NCBI RefSeq assembly: GCF_003688995.1
Contig: NZ_PENI01000038.1
Coordinates: forward strand, 1-64,000
Direction of reading: 5' to 3'
Source: Streptomyces shenzhenensis
GTDB lineage: Bacteria > Actinomycetota > Actinomycetes > Streptomycetales > Streptomycetaceae
DNA length: 64,000 bases
The position numbers and the translations under genes are program-made. Position 1 is the first letter of the stretch; every line of letters starts with the position of its first letter. The notes beneath the pieces were generated by a model that was not told the origin of the DNA, ran no database searches, and worked only from the letters and a program-made list of their open reading frames with translations. Positions 1 to 8,395 of the stretch are shown here, in pieces.

Positions 1-2
1 CC

Positions 3-710
3 GAGCACGAGGAGGCCGTCTACACCAACATCGCCTTCATGCAAGCCGTGCACGCCCGCAGCTACTCGTCTGTCTTCTCCACGCTCTCCAACACCCCGGA
101 GATCGACGACGCCTATCGCTGGGCGGTACACAACGACGTCCTCCAGCAGCGCTGCAAGACCGTCCTGGCGCACTACTACGGCGACGACCCGCTCAAGCGG
201 AAGGTCGCCTCCACTCTCCTGTCCTCCCTGCTGCTGTACGCAGGCTTCTACCTCCCGCTGCACTTCTCCACCCACGCTCTGCTCACCAACACCGCCGACA
301 TGATCCGGCTGATCCTGCGCGACAAGGCCGTGCACGGCTACTACTCCGGCTACAAATACCAGCGCGGCCTGGAGAAGCTCTCGGCCGCCGGACAGGCGGA
401 GATGCGGGAGTTCACGCACGCCCTGCTGGAGGAGCTGTACCAACTGGAGCTCCAGTACTCGGGCGAACTGTACGAGCCCTTCGGGCTGATGGACGACGTG
501 GCCGTCTTCGTCCGCTACAACGCCGACAAGGCGCTGATGAACCTGGGTTATCCCGCCAGGTTCGGCGCGGACCGGACCGAGGTCAACCCGGAGATCCTGG
601 CGGCGCTGTCACCGGGCGCGGACGAGAACCACGACTTCTTCTCCGGCTCCGGCTCCTCCTACGTCATGGGCAAAGCGGAGGACACCGCCGACGACGACTG
701 GGACTTCTGA
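3..710 (+). CDS. nrdF: Class I ribonucleotide reductase beta subunit (NrdF-type, QSK variant), 5' truncated by window edge
   Basis: The C-terminal 235 residues of the small (radical) subunit that makes dNTPs with NrdE. The reading frame is open to the left edge, so the N-terminus lies outside the window. Recognised from the HARSYSS radical-tyrosine region, the GFYLPLHF helix, the AVHGYYSGYKYQ helix and the family C-terminus DENHDFFSGSGSSYVMGK...DDDWDF. The tyrosine that normally carries the radical is kept (codon 63-65). Three usual metal-binding glutamates are replaced: Gln at 42-44 (four before the conserved His), Ser at 222-224 (in LLSSLLLYAGF) and Lys at 324-326 (in RDKAVH). This Q/S/K pattern is known from class Ie enzymes, which use a metal-free DOPA radical made with NrdI. 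The fold assignment is firm. The class Ie assignment is inference from these three residues. Confidence 0.93.
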   Translation, partial: EHEEAVYTNIAFMQAVHARSYSSVFSTLSNTPEIDDAYRWAVHNDVLQQRCKTVLAHYYGDDPLKRKVASTLLSSLLLYAGFYLPLHFSTHALLTNTADMIRLILRDKAVHGYYSGYKYQRGLEKLSAAGQAEMREFTHALLEELYQLELQYSGELYEPFGLMDDVAVFVRYNADKALMNLGYPARFGADRTEVNPEILAALSPGADENHDFFSGSGSSYVMGKAEDTADDDWDF

Positions 711-734
711 GAGGTTCGCGAGTCCGATGCCTCG

Positions 735-1124
735 TCACGGCCGGGACAACCTGACGGCGAGGAAGAGCGGTTGCCGACGGGTCTTCCCGTAGCGACGCGG
801 GTCGACGCCGCGGGCCTCCTCGGAGGCCCGCGGCTCCTCCAGGTCGTGCCGGCGTAGAACAGCCCTGTCTCCCGTCCGTTCCCGCGCTGTTTTCAGCAGG
901 CTTTCGCTTCCGTCGAGTCCCATGACGGTCGCGGCACCGCGCTCCAGCAGCTCCGCGGCGTAGTGGCCCGCACCACACCCGAGATCGAGCACCCGCAGCC
1001 CACTCACGTCACCCGCGAGTCCCAGCATGGCCGGCCTGTCGGTGTATGCGTTGTAGGCGCTGTCCGTGGCCTGTGCCGCGAACAGTTCGCCCATCTCCCC
1101 GTGGTACGCGGTATCGGCTCTCAT
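735..1124 (-). pseudogene. Class I SAM-dependent methyltransferase with an internal in-frame deletion
   Basis: An open frame of 129 codons starting at an ATG. The first ~98 residues are a normal methyltransferase N-terminus with motif I VLDLGCGAGHYA and an acidic motif II (GLDGSE). The last ~27 residues (ending PLFLAVRLSRP) look like the normal C-terminus of such enzymes. The intervening half of the Rossmann fold is absent, since relatives are about 230-250 residues long. The two ends are joined in frame close to position 830, inside a perfect inverted repeat. The product is very unlikely to fold as an active enzyme. The substrate of the ancestor cannot be told. Confidence 0.7.
807..834. repeat. 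13-bp perfect inverted repeat with 2-nt loop
   Basis: Arms GCCGCGGGCCTCC (807-819) and its exact complement (822-834), separated by only two bases. It sits inside the shortened methyltransferase at its deletion junction and 97 bp after the nrdF stop. It could serve as an intrinsic terminator for nrdF, although no T-run follows. It could also have been the hairpin that promoted the deletion. Confidence 0.6.
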
Positions 1125-1174
1125 CCGGCCGATCCTCCCAGTCGGGCATCCGCCACGCCACGGAGTTGGTCGGA

Positions 1175-2311
1175 TCAGGCATCGGAGGGCACCGGCCGTT
1201 GCCCCGGCCCGTCGTAGGCGGCAAGCGGGCGGATCAGGGCGTTGTGGCCGAGCTGTTCGGTGATGTGGGCGGTCCAGCCGGTGATGCGGCTCATCACGAA
1301 GATCGGAGTGAAAGCGGGGGTGTCGAAGCCCATCAGGTGATAGGCGAGGCCGGCCGGGTAGTCCAGGTTGGGGTGGATGCCCTTGCGGGAGAGCATGGCG
1401 TGCCGAAGGGCCGCGTGGAGGGCGGCCTTGCGGGTGACGTCTGGGTCGGCGGCCCGGGCGACCAGCCGGTCGAGAGCGTCCTGCATGATCGGGACGCGGG
1501 AGTCGCCGTACTTGTAGACCCGGTGACCGAAGCCCATGATCTTCCGCTTGGCGGCGAGGGCCTCGTCCAGCCACTGCTCGGCGCGTTGCGGGTCGCCGAT
1601 CTCCGTGAGCATGTGCATCACGGCCTCGTTGGCACCACCGTGCAGGGGGCCCTTGAGGGCCCCGATCGCGGCGGTGACCGCGCTGTAGAGGTCGGAGAGG
1701 GTGGAAGTGACCACGCGGGCGGTGAACGTCGAGGCGTTGAAGCTGTGTTCGGCGTACAGCGTCAGGGAGATATCGAAGCAGCGGACCACGTCGGGGTCGG
1801 GCACGCTGCCGAAGCACATGTGGAAGAAGTTCTCGGCGTAGCCGAGGCCCGGGTCCGGCGGGATCGGGGCGAGGCCCCGCCGGCGGCGCTGGTCGGCGGC
1901 GACCACGGTCGGCAGTTTCGCCAGCAGGGTCAGGGACTTGGCACGGTTGGCGGCCGGGCTGTCGTCGTCCTCGGTGGGGTCCTCGGCACCGAAGTAGCTG
2001 ACGGCGGTCCGCAGCACGTCCATCGGATGGCAGGTCTCGGGCAGCCTGGCGAGGAGTTCGGAGGTGGTGCGGTCCAGTGGGCGCAGGGCGCGTTCCCGGG
2101 CCTTGAAGCCGGCCAGTTGCCGCTCGTCGGGGAGTTCGCCGTACCAGAGCAGGTACGCGACCTCCTCGAAGCGGCGGCGGGCGGCCAGGTCCTGGACCGG
2201 ATAGCCGCGGTAGGTGAGGGAGTTGGTCTCCTGGATGACGGTGGAGATCTCGGTGGTGTCGACGACGACACCGGCGAGGCCGCGGTGGATCTCGGGTGCG
2301 GTGGCGGTCAT
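1175..2311 (-). CDS. prpC: 2-methylcitrate synthase / citrate synthase
   Basis: Condenses propionyl-CoA with oxaloacetate, the first step of the methylcitrate cycle; relatives also accept acetyl-CoA. The 378-residue length is normal for type II/PrpC citrate synthases. The catalytic triad is visible: His224 in GPLHGGANE, His263 in MGFGHRVYK and Asp317 in HPNLDYPAG. It is the last gene of prpD-prpB-prpC, 19 bp behind prpB. Assignment to prpC rather than housekeeping citrate synthase rests on the operon. Confidence 0.93.
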   Translation of the reverse strand: MTATAPEIHRGLAGVVVDTTEISTVIQETNSLTYRGYPVQDLAARRRFEEVAYLLWYGELPDERQLAGFKARERALRPLDRTTSELLARLPETCHPMDVLRTAVSYFGAEDPTEDDDSPAANRAKSLTLLAKLPTVVAADQRRRRGLAPIPPDPGLGYAENFFHMCFGSVPDPDVVRCFDISLTLYAEHSFNASTFTARVVTSTLSDLYSAVTAAIGALKGPLHGGANEAVMHMLTEIGDPQRAEQWLDEALAAKRKIMGFGHRVYKYGDSRVPIMQDALDRLVARAADPDVTRKAALHAALRHAMLSRKGIHPNLDYPAGLAYHLMGFDTPAFTPIFVMSRITGWTAHITEQLGHNALIRPLAAYDGPGQRPVPSDA

Positions 2312-2330
2312 GGGTGCCTGCCTTCGGTGG

Positions 2331-3236
2331 TCAGGTGCCGGGCGGGAGGGTGAAGTCGAAGACGGCCGAGTCGAAGGCCGCGTAGTCGGCGTAGCCGAGG
2401 AGTTCGTACAGGCGGGAGCGGGTCTGTATGCGGGGCAGCAGGGACTCCTGGGTGCCCTCGGCCGCGAGCGTGCGCAGACCGTCCTCGACGGCGCCCATGG
2501 CGAGGCGCAGCAGGGTGACGGGGTAGAGGGCGATGTCGTAGCCGAGGTCCTGGAGGGTGCGCGTGTCCAGCCGGCGGCTCTTGCCGAACTCGGTCATGTT
2601 CGCGAGCAGCGGGACCGGGACCGCCTTGCGGAACGCCTCGAACTCCCGCTCGTCGGCGAGGGCTTCGGGGAAGATCGCGTCGGCGCCGGCGTCGACGTAC
2701 GCCTTCGCGCGGCCGATCGCCGCCGCGAGGCCCTCGACGGCGCGCGCGTCGGTGCGGGCCATGAGGAGGAAGTCGGGGTCGCGGCGGGCGTCCACGGCGG
2801 CGCGGACACGACGGATCATCTCCTCGCGGGGGACGACGGACTTGCCGTCGAGGTGGCCGCAGCGCTTGGGGTTGACCTGGTCCTCCAGGTGGAGCCCCGC
2901 CAGGCCCGCGTCCTCCATCAGCTGGACCGTGCGGGCCGCGTTCATCGGCTCCCCGAAACCGGTGTCGGCGTCGATCAGGACGGGCAGGTCGGTGACCCGG
3001 GTCGTCTGCTGGGCGCGGGCGGCGATCTCGGTGGACGTGGTCAGGCCGATGTCCGGCAGGCCCAGGTCGGCGGCGAGGACGGCGCCGGAGAGATAGGCGG
3101 CCTCGAATCCGGTGTCCTGGATGAGCCGGGCGGAGATCGGGTTGAGGGCTCCGGGCATCACCAACAGGCGGTCCCCGGCGAGCCGTTCGCGCAGGGTGTG
3201 GCGGCGCTCGGCAGGGGTGGTGCGGGTGTGCAACAT
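2331..3236 (-). CDS. prpB: Methylisocitrate lyase
   Basis: Splits 2-methylisocitrate into succinate and pyruvate. 301 residues, the usual size. The isocitrate lyase/PEP mutase fold shows through DADTGFGEP (about 90-97), the LEDQ segment and the active-site loop PKRCGHLDGK with the catalytic Cys at about 126 (KRCGH in place of the commoner KKCGH). The ATG overlaps the prpD stop as TGATG, indicating translational coupling, and chooses this start over upstream in-frame codons. Confidence 0.94.
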   Translation of the reverse strand: MLHTRTTPAERRHTLRERLAGDRLLVMPGALNPISARLIQDTGFEAAYLSGAVLAADLGLPDIGLTTSTEIAARAQQTTRVTDLPVLIDADTGFGEPMNAARTVQLMEDAGLAGLHLEDQVNPKRCGHLDGKSVVPREEMIRRVRAAVDARRDPDFLLMARTDARAVEGLAAAIGRAKAYVDAGADAIFPEALADEREFEAFRKAVPVPLLANMTEFGKSRRLDTRTLQDLGYDIALYPVTLLRLAMGAVEDGLRTLAAEGTQESLLPRIQTRSRLYELLGYADYAAFDSAVFDFTLPPGT

Positions 3237-4744
3237 CAGAACAGCCCCTTCGGCAGGCTCGCGTCGCAGGCGGCCACGGCCTCGATGTCGACGGCGGGGA
3301 ACAGGCCGTCCAGGTCGGAGGCGCCCAGCTCGGCCAGGTGCTCGGCGGCGGCCAGGAAGCGGTCCTGATCGGCAGAGGTGACCACGCCCTCGGTCAGGGT
3401 GCGGAACTTGCCGGCGTAGGCGGCCCGGTCGAAGGGATGGGCGCCGGCCGGGTGGGCGTCGGCGACGGCGAGTTCGTCCTCGATCAGCGTCCCGTCGTCC
3501 AGGGTGATCACCGCGCGTCCGCCGAACGCCCGGCGCTCCGGATCGGGGTCGTGGTAGCGGCGGGTCCACTCCGGATCCTCGACCGTGGTGATCTTCCGCC
3601 AGAGTTCGACGGTCTCCGGTCGGCGGGCCCGCTCGGGGGCGTAGGAGCGCTCATGGTGCCAGGTGCCGTCCTCCAGGGCGACGGCGAAAATGTACGGCAC
3701 CGAGTGGTCGAGGGTCTCGCGGCTGGCCGCCGGGTCGTACTTCTGCGGGTCGTTCGCCCCGGAGCCGATGACGTGGTGGGTGTGGTGGCTGGTGTGCAGC
3801 ACCACCGAGCGCACCTGCTCCAGCGGGCCGGTCTTCTCGCGCAGCCGCCGCGCCAGGTCGATGATCGCCTGCGCCTGGTACTCGGCGGAGTGCTCCTTGG
3901 TGTACGTGTCGAGGATGGCGCGGCGCGGCTCACCGGGTTCCGGGAGCAGCACCGTGTAGTCGGACTCGGGGCCGTCCAGCAGCCACGCCAGGAACCCGTC
4001 CTCGCCCTCGTAGATCGGCGAGGGCGAGGTCTCCCCACGCATCGCCCGGTCCACCGCCTCGATGGCCGCTTTGCCGGCGAAGGCGGGCGCATACGCCTTC
4101 CAGCTGGAGATCTCGCCCTTGCGGGACTGCCGCGTCGCGGTCGTGGTGTGCACGGCCTGCTGGACCGCCTGGTACACCGTCTCGGTCGGCAGTCGCAGCA
4201 GCGCGCCCAGACCGCAGGTGGTGGCCGCGCTCAGGTGGGCCACATGGTCGATGCGGTGCGCGTGCAGGCACATGCCCTTGACCAGGGCGACCTGGACCTC
4301 GCACGCGGCGACGACAGCGCGCAGCAGGTCGGCGCCGGTGCGGCCGGTGTGCTGAGCGACCGCGAGCAGGGGCGGGATGTTGTCGCCCGGGTGGGAGTAG
4401 TCGGCGGCCAGGTAGGTGTCGTGGAAGTCGAGTTCGCGTACGGCGGTTCCGTTGGCCCAGGCCGCCCACTCCGGGGAGACCCGGGCCGGGGTGCCGAAGA
4501 CCGAGGCGCCGGGGGTGCTTGCACGGTGGGCGGTGGCCTGGGCGCGGGCGACCGCGACCGGGCGGCGCAGCAGGGCGGCCACGGCCACCGAGGCGTTGTC
4601 GATCACCCGGTTGACGGCCATGGTCACACTGTCGGCGTCCAGTTCCTCGGTGGCGGTGGCCACGGCGGCGAGCCGCCAGGCGAGCTGGTCCTCCCGGTGT
4701 AGCCGGTCGGCGCTGGGGTGGACACGGACGTGGTGCTCGATCAC
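3236..4744 (-). CDS. prpD: 2-methylcitrate dehydratase (MmgE/PrpD family)
   Basis: Dehydrates 2-methylcitrate to 2-methyl-cis-aconitate. 502 residues from a GTG that follows a clear GAGGAG ribosome site. Family signatures include ELDFHDTYLAADYSHPGDNIPP (about 108-129), the KGMCLHAHRIDH segment and KGEISSWKAYAPAFAG. It is the first gene of the prp operon and diverges from the regulator at 4969. The 224-bp gap between them holds the operator repeats. Confidence 0.93.
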   Translation of the reverse strand: MIEHHVRVHPSADRLHREDQLAWRLAAVATATEELDADSVTMAVNRVIDNASVAVAALLRRPVAVARAQATAHRASTPGASVFGTPARVSPEWAAWANGTAVRELDFHDTYLAADYSHPGDNIPPLLAVAQHTGRTGADLLRAVVAACEVQVALVKGMCLHAHRIDHVAHLSAATTCGLGALLRLPTETVYQAVQQAVHTTTATRQSRKGEISSWKAYAPAFAGKAAIEAVDRAMRGETSPSPIYEGEDGFLAWLLDGPESDYTVLLPEPGEPRRAILDTYTKEHSAEYQAQAIIDLARRLREKTGPLEQVRSVVLHTSHHTHHVIGSGANDPQKYDPAASRETLDHSVPYIFAVALEDGTWHHERSYAPERARRPETVELWRKITTVEDPEWTRRYHDPDPERRAFGGRAVITLDDGTLIEDELAVADAHPAGAHPFDRAAYAGKFRTLTEGVVTSADQDRFLAAAEHLAELGASDLDGLFPAVDIEAVAACDASLPKGLF

Positions 4745-4886
4745 GGGACTCCTCGCGGTCTCGGGCGGCAGCGCCCGGACGTCGTCGGACGGCAGTGCCT
4801 GGTGCGGCTGTCTCTGAGCCTGCCCGCCGACAGACCACGGGGCCACTGGGCCACATTGCGGAATCCGTACACCGTGGAGGTGTGAA

Positions 4887-4927
4887 TCTGCGAATCCTGC
4901 GAATTCTGCGAATGCTATCTTCGCAAG
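4887..4927. promoter_or_regulatory. Prp operator: three tandem NCTGCGAAT repeats plus an inverted TTCGCAAG
   Basis: Three head-to-tail 9-bp units (4887-4895, 4896-4904, 4905-4913), each matching NCTGCGAAT, are followed at 4920-4927 by TTCGCAAG, the same core in the opposite direction. The array lies in the divergent gap, 42 bp upstream of the regulator start and about 140 bp upstream of prpD. RamB/PrpR-type regulators of actinobacteria bind TTTGCAAA-like sites, so this is the likely binding site of the adjacent regulator. That assignment is inference. Confidence 0.7.
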
Positions 4928-4968
4928 CAGGAAGCCCGTGATCGGTGCGACCGGGGAGGTGGGTGTCC

Positions 4969-6411
4969 ATGGCCAGGCAACCGACCGAGCGGAAGATCTA
5001 CGCTCACGCCAAGCTCCGTCGGCTGCGCCGGGAGCAGGGTATGAACCAGGTCGAGATGGCGCACGCCCTCGGTATCTCCGCCAGCTACGCCAACCAGCTC
5101 GAACAGAGCCAGCGCCCGTTGACCGCGCCCGTGCTGCTGCGGATCGCTGAGGTCTTCGGGGTGGACGCGGAGTTCTTCTCCGAGGCGAAGGAGGACCGGC
5201 TCGCCACCGATCTGCGGGCCGCGCTCGCCGACGAGGCGTGCGGGGTCGAACTGCCCGCCGCCGAGGAGATCGCCGAGGCCGCCCGCGACCATCCCGAGAT
5301 GGCCCGCGCCCTGGTCGCCCTGCACCGCCGCTACCGCGACGCCGCCGAACAGGCCGCCGCGCTCGGTTCCCCGGGCTCGGCCGACGCCCTGCTGCCACCG
5401 AGCGAGCCGCACGACGAGGTCCGGGACTTCTTCTACGCCCACCACAACCACTTCGAGCCGCTGGACGCCGAGGCGGAGCGGATCGCCGAGGCCCTGGAAC
5501 TGCGGCCGGGCCGCACGGCCGATCCGCTCGCCGCGCGTCTCGCCGAGCGGCACGGCGTCAAGGTGGTGCGGACCACCGCCGGCCGGTCCGCCGATGCCCG
5601 GCGCTTCGACCCGGACACCGGGCTGCTGTTCCTCTCCCCCTGGCTCAGTGACGGCCAGCGCGCCTTCCAACTGGCCACCCAGCTGGCCCTGCTGGAGCAC
5701 GACCCACTGCTCGCCCAGCTCGCCGACAGCGCACCGGAACTGACCGCACCCGAGTCGCCGGCGCTGGCCCGTATCGGGCTGGCAAACTACTTCGCGGGCG
5801 CGCTGCTCATGCCGTACACCGCCTTCCACACCGCGGCCGAGGAGGTGCGTTACGACATCGAGCTGCTGTCGGCCCGGTTCGGCGTCGGCTTCGAGACCGT
5901 CTGCCACCGGCTGAGCACTCTCCAGCGCACCGGACGGCGGGGCGTGCCGTTCTCGTTCCTGCGGGTCGACCGCGCCGGGAACATCTCCAAACGCCAGTCC
6001 GCAACCGACTTCCACTTCTCCCGGCTCGGCGGCACCTGCCCGCTGTGGACGGTGTACGAGGCGTTCTCCGCTCCCGGCCGGATACTCACCCAGGTCGCCG
6101 AGATGCCCGACGGCAAGCGGTACTTCTGGATCGCACGGACCATCACCCGCGGTGGCTTCGCCCATCACGCCCCGCGTGCCGAGTTCGCCATCGCGCTCGG
6201 CTGCGAACTGCGGCACGCACACCGGCTCGTCTACGCCGAGGGCATCGCTCTTGACGACCCCCGCGCCGCCACCCCGATCGGCCTCGGCTGCCGCATCTGT
6301 GAGCGCCGCGACTGCGCCCAGCGCGCCCGGCCCCCGGCCGGTGGCCGACTCGCCGTCGACCCCGACCGGCGTACGTACGTGCCCTACCCGGTGGAGACCG
6401 GCACATCGTGA
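4969..6411 (+). CDS. XRE-family short-chain acyl-CoA-responsive regulator (PrpR/RamB/MccR type)
   Basis: 480 residues. It has an N-terminal Cro/C1 helix-turn-helix (about 12-65: LRRLRREQGMNQ...GISASYANQLEQSQ), a central ImmA/IrrE-like domain and a C-terminal DUF2083-type domain. The C-terminus holds closely spaced cysteines (GCRICERRDCAQR). Mycobacterium tuberculosis PrpR carries an Fe-S cluster on similar cysteines. The ATG chosen follows GGGGAGG; in-frame codons 24 bp upstream lack a site. Divergent from prpDBC, so it most likely senses propionyl- or methylcitrate-related CoA esters and controls that operon. Confidence 0.88.
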   Translation: MARQPTERKIYAHAKLRRLRREQGMNQVEMAHALGISASYANQLEQSQRPLTAPVLLRIAEVFGVDAEFFSEAKEDRLATDLRAALADEACGVELPAAEEIAEAARDHPEMARALVALHRRYRDAAEQAAALGSPGSADALLPPSEPHDEVRDFFYAHHNHFEPLDAEAERIAEALELRPGRTADPLAARLAERHGVKVVRTTAGRSADARRFDPDTGLLFLSPWLSDGQRAFQLATQLALLEHDPLLAQLADSAPELTAPESPALARIGLANYFAGALLMPYTAFHTAAEEVRYDIELLSARFGVGFETVCHRLSTLQRTGRRGVPFSFLRVDRAGNISKRQSATDFHFSRLGGTCPLWTVYEAFSAPGRILTQVAEMPDGKRYFWIARTITRGGFAHHAPRAEFAIALGCELRHAHRLVYAEGIALDDPRAATPIGLGCRICERRDCAQRARPPAGGRLAVDPDRRTYVPYPVETGTS

Positions 6412-6440
6412 AGCGATCAGGCGGCCGGCCGTGGGCATGG

Positions 6441-7322
6441 TCAGGTCTGCTCCCCGCTCCGGTCCCGGATGGCTCGTACGATGCCGGAGAAGTCCTCCGC
6501 GGCTCCGGCGCGTTCGGCGTAGGCGGCGTACAACTCAGCGGCTCGCATGCCCAGTTCGGCGTTCACGCCACCGGCGCGGGCCGCGTTCGCCGCCAGTCCG
6601 AGGTCCTTGGCCATGAGGGAGGCGGCGAAGCCCGGACGGTAGTCGCGGTTGGCCGGGCTGGCCGGAACGGGGCCAGGGACCGGGCAGTTGACGCTGAGCG
6701 CCCAGCATTGGCCGGAGGCGGTCGAGGCCACGTCGTACAGGGCTTGGTGGGACAGGCCGAGGCTCTCGCCGAGGACGAACGCCTCACTGACGACGATCAT
6801 GGAGACGCCGAGGATCATGTTGTTGCAGATCTTGGCGGCCTGTCCGGCGCCCGGCCCGCCGCAGTGCACGGCCTTCTTGCCCATGGCTTCCAGCAGCGGC
6901 CGGGCCTCGGCGAACTCGGCTCCGCCCCCGCCGGCCATGAAGGTGAGGGTGGCGGCCTCGGCGCCGACGACGCCGCCGGAGACCGGGGCGTCCAGGGCCC
7001 GCATCCCGGCGGTGACGGCACGGTCGTGAGCCGTGCGGGCGTCGGCGACGTCGATGGTGGAACAGTCGACGAACAGGGTTCCGGGGCGGGCGGCACCGAG
7101 AATGTCGTCGTACAGGCCCAGGACGTGACGGCCGGCGGGCAGCATGCTGATCACGACGTCCACGTCCGCGACAGCGTCCCGGGCGGAGGCTGCGGGCTCC
7201 AGGCCGGCCCCGGGGGTGACCACGAGGTCGTAACCGCGCACCCGGTGGCCGGCCTTGACGAGGTTGGCGGCCATGGGGGCACCCATGTGTCCGAGTCCGA
7301 TGAATGCGACGGATCGGCTCAC
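6441..7322 (-). CDS. mmsB: 3-hydroxyisobutyrate dehydrogenase
   Basis: Oxidises 3-hydroxyisobutyrate to methylmalonate semialdehyde in valine breakdown. 293 residues. Motifs: NAD site GLGHMGAPMAANL at the N-terminus, substrate signature DAPVSGGVVGAEAATL, and the catalytic lysine in GAGQAAKICNN. The GTG start overlaps the stop of the upstream hydrolase (GTGA). Last gene of the valine cluster, convergent with the prp regulator across a 29-bp gap. Confidence 0.9.
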   Translation of the reverse strand: MSRSVAFIGLGHMGAPMAANLVKAGHRVRGYDLVVTPGAGLEPAASARDAVADVDVVISMLPAGRHVLGLYDDILGAARPGTLFVDCSTIDVADARTAHDRAVTAGMRALDAPVSGGVVGAEAATLTFMAGGGGAEFAEARPLLEAMGKKAVHCGGPGAGQAAKICNNMILGVSMIVVSEAFVLGESLGLSHQALYDVASTASGQCWALSVNCPVPGPVPASPANRDYRPGFAASLMAKDLGLAANAARAGGVNAELGMRAAELYAAYAERAGAAEDFSGIVRAIRDRSGEQT

Positions 7323-8395
7323 CAGGCCACCTCCTGGGCGGTGTCGGGTCCGGCGAGCCCGAGTTCGCGCTCGCCGAGGGAGGTGAAGAAGCGCGCCACG
7401 TCGGCGTCGGTGACCTCGGCGAGGGTAGCCGGGTCCCAGTGCGGGTCGCGGTCCTTGTCGATCACCTGGGCGCGGATGCCCTCCAGGAGGTCGTGGGTGG
7501 CGAGGGCGGCGCAGGAGACCCGGTACTCCTGGTCCAGGACCCGCTCCAGAGCGCCGAGGTGCCGGGCGCGACGCAGAGCCTTCAGGGCGACCTTCAGGGC
7601 AGTGGGTGACTTGGTGAGCAGGGTCTCGGCCGTCTCCTTCGCGGCCGGGTCGCCGTGGGCGAGCAGCCGCTGGACGATCTCCTCGACCGTGTCGGCGGCA
7701 TAGCAGGCGTCGATCCACTCCCGGTGGCCGGCAAGATTCCCCTCCGGCGCCGGGCCTACGTGCCGGGTGAGCGCCTCGTGCACGGGCAGGTCGGCGAGGT
7801 CGGCCACCAGCCGTCGGAGCTGGTCAGCCGGGACACAATGGTCGGCGAGCCCGCACAACAGCGCGTCGTCGGCACCGATTTGAGAGCCCGTCAGTGCCAG
7901 GTGGGTGCCCAGTTCACCGGGCACGAGGGCGAGCAGGTAGGTACCGCCGACATCGGGGACGAAGCCGATGCCGGTCTCCGGCATGGCGATCCTCGACCGC
8001 TCGGTGACGATACGGACGCTGCCGTGCGCCGAGACACCGACACCGCCGCCCATGACGATGCCGTCCATGACGGCGACGCAGGGCTTGGGGTAGCGGGCGA
8101 TGTGGGCGTTGAGGCGGTATTCGTCGCGCCAGAAGGCGGTCGAGGCCGTGCCGTCGCCGGTGCGGGCATCATGGTGGATGGTCCGGATGTCCCCGCCCGC
8201 GCACAGGCCGCGGGCCCCCGCACCGGTGATGACGACGGTGTCGACAGCCGGGTCGTCCTCCCACTCGGTCAGGGCTTCGGCGATGCGCAGCACCATCTCG
8301 TGCGACAGCGCGTTCAGTGCTTTCGGCCGGTTGAGAGTGATGTGCGCGGCCCGTCCGGTGCGGTGCAGCAGGACGGACGCTTCGGCGCCGGTCAT
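7319..8395 (-). CDS. Enoyl-CoA hydratase/isomerase family protein, probably 3-hydroxyisobutyryl-CoA hydrolase
   Basis: 358 residues, longer than ordinary crotonases (~260) and typical of 3-hydroxyisobutyryl-CoA hydrolases. Signatures are the oxyanion-hole segments GLCAGGDIR and GIVMGGGVGVSAHG, then MPETGIGFVPDVGGTY with the catalytic Glu/Asp pair. Start and stop both overlap neighbours by four bases (ATGA, GTGA), giving a tight operon with the dehydrogenases on either side. Context supports the hydrolase role (isobutyrate branch of valine catabolism). Confidence 0.86.
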   Translation of the reverse strand: MTGAEASVLLHRTGRAAHITLNRPKALNALSHEMVLRIAEALTEWEDDPAVDTVVITGAGARGLCAGGDIRTIHHDARTGDGTASTAFWRDEYRLNAHIARYPKPCVAVMDGIVMGGGVGVSAHGSVRIVTERSRIAMPETGIGFVPDVGGTYLLALVPGELGTHLALTGSQIGADDALLCGLADHCVPADQLRRLVADLADLPVHEALTRHVGPAPEGNLAGHREWIDACYAADTVEEIVQRLLAHGDPAAKETAETLLTKSPTALKVALKALRRARHLGALERVLDQEYRVSCAALATHDLLEGIRAQVIDKDRDPHWDPATLAEVTDADVARFFTSLGERELGLAGPDTAQEVAW

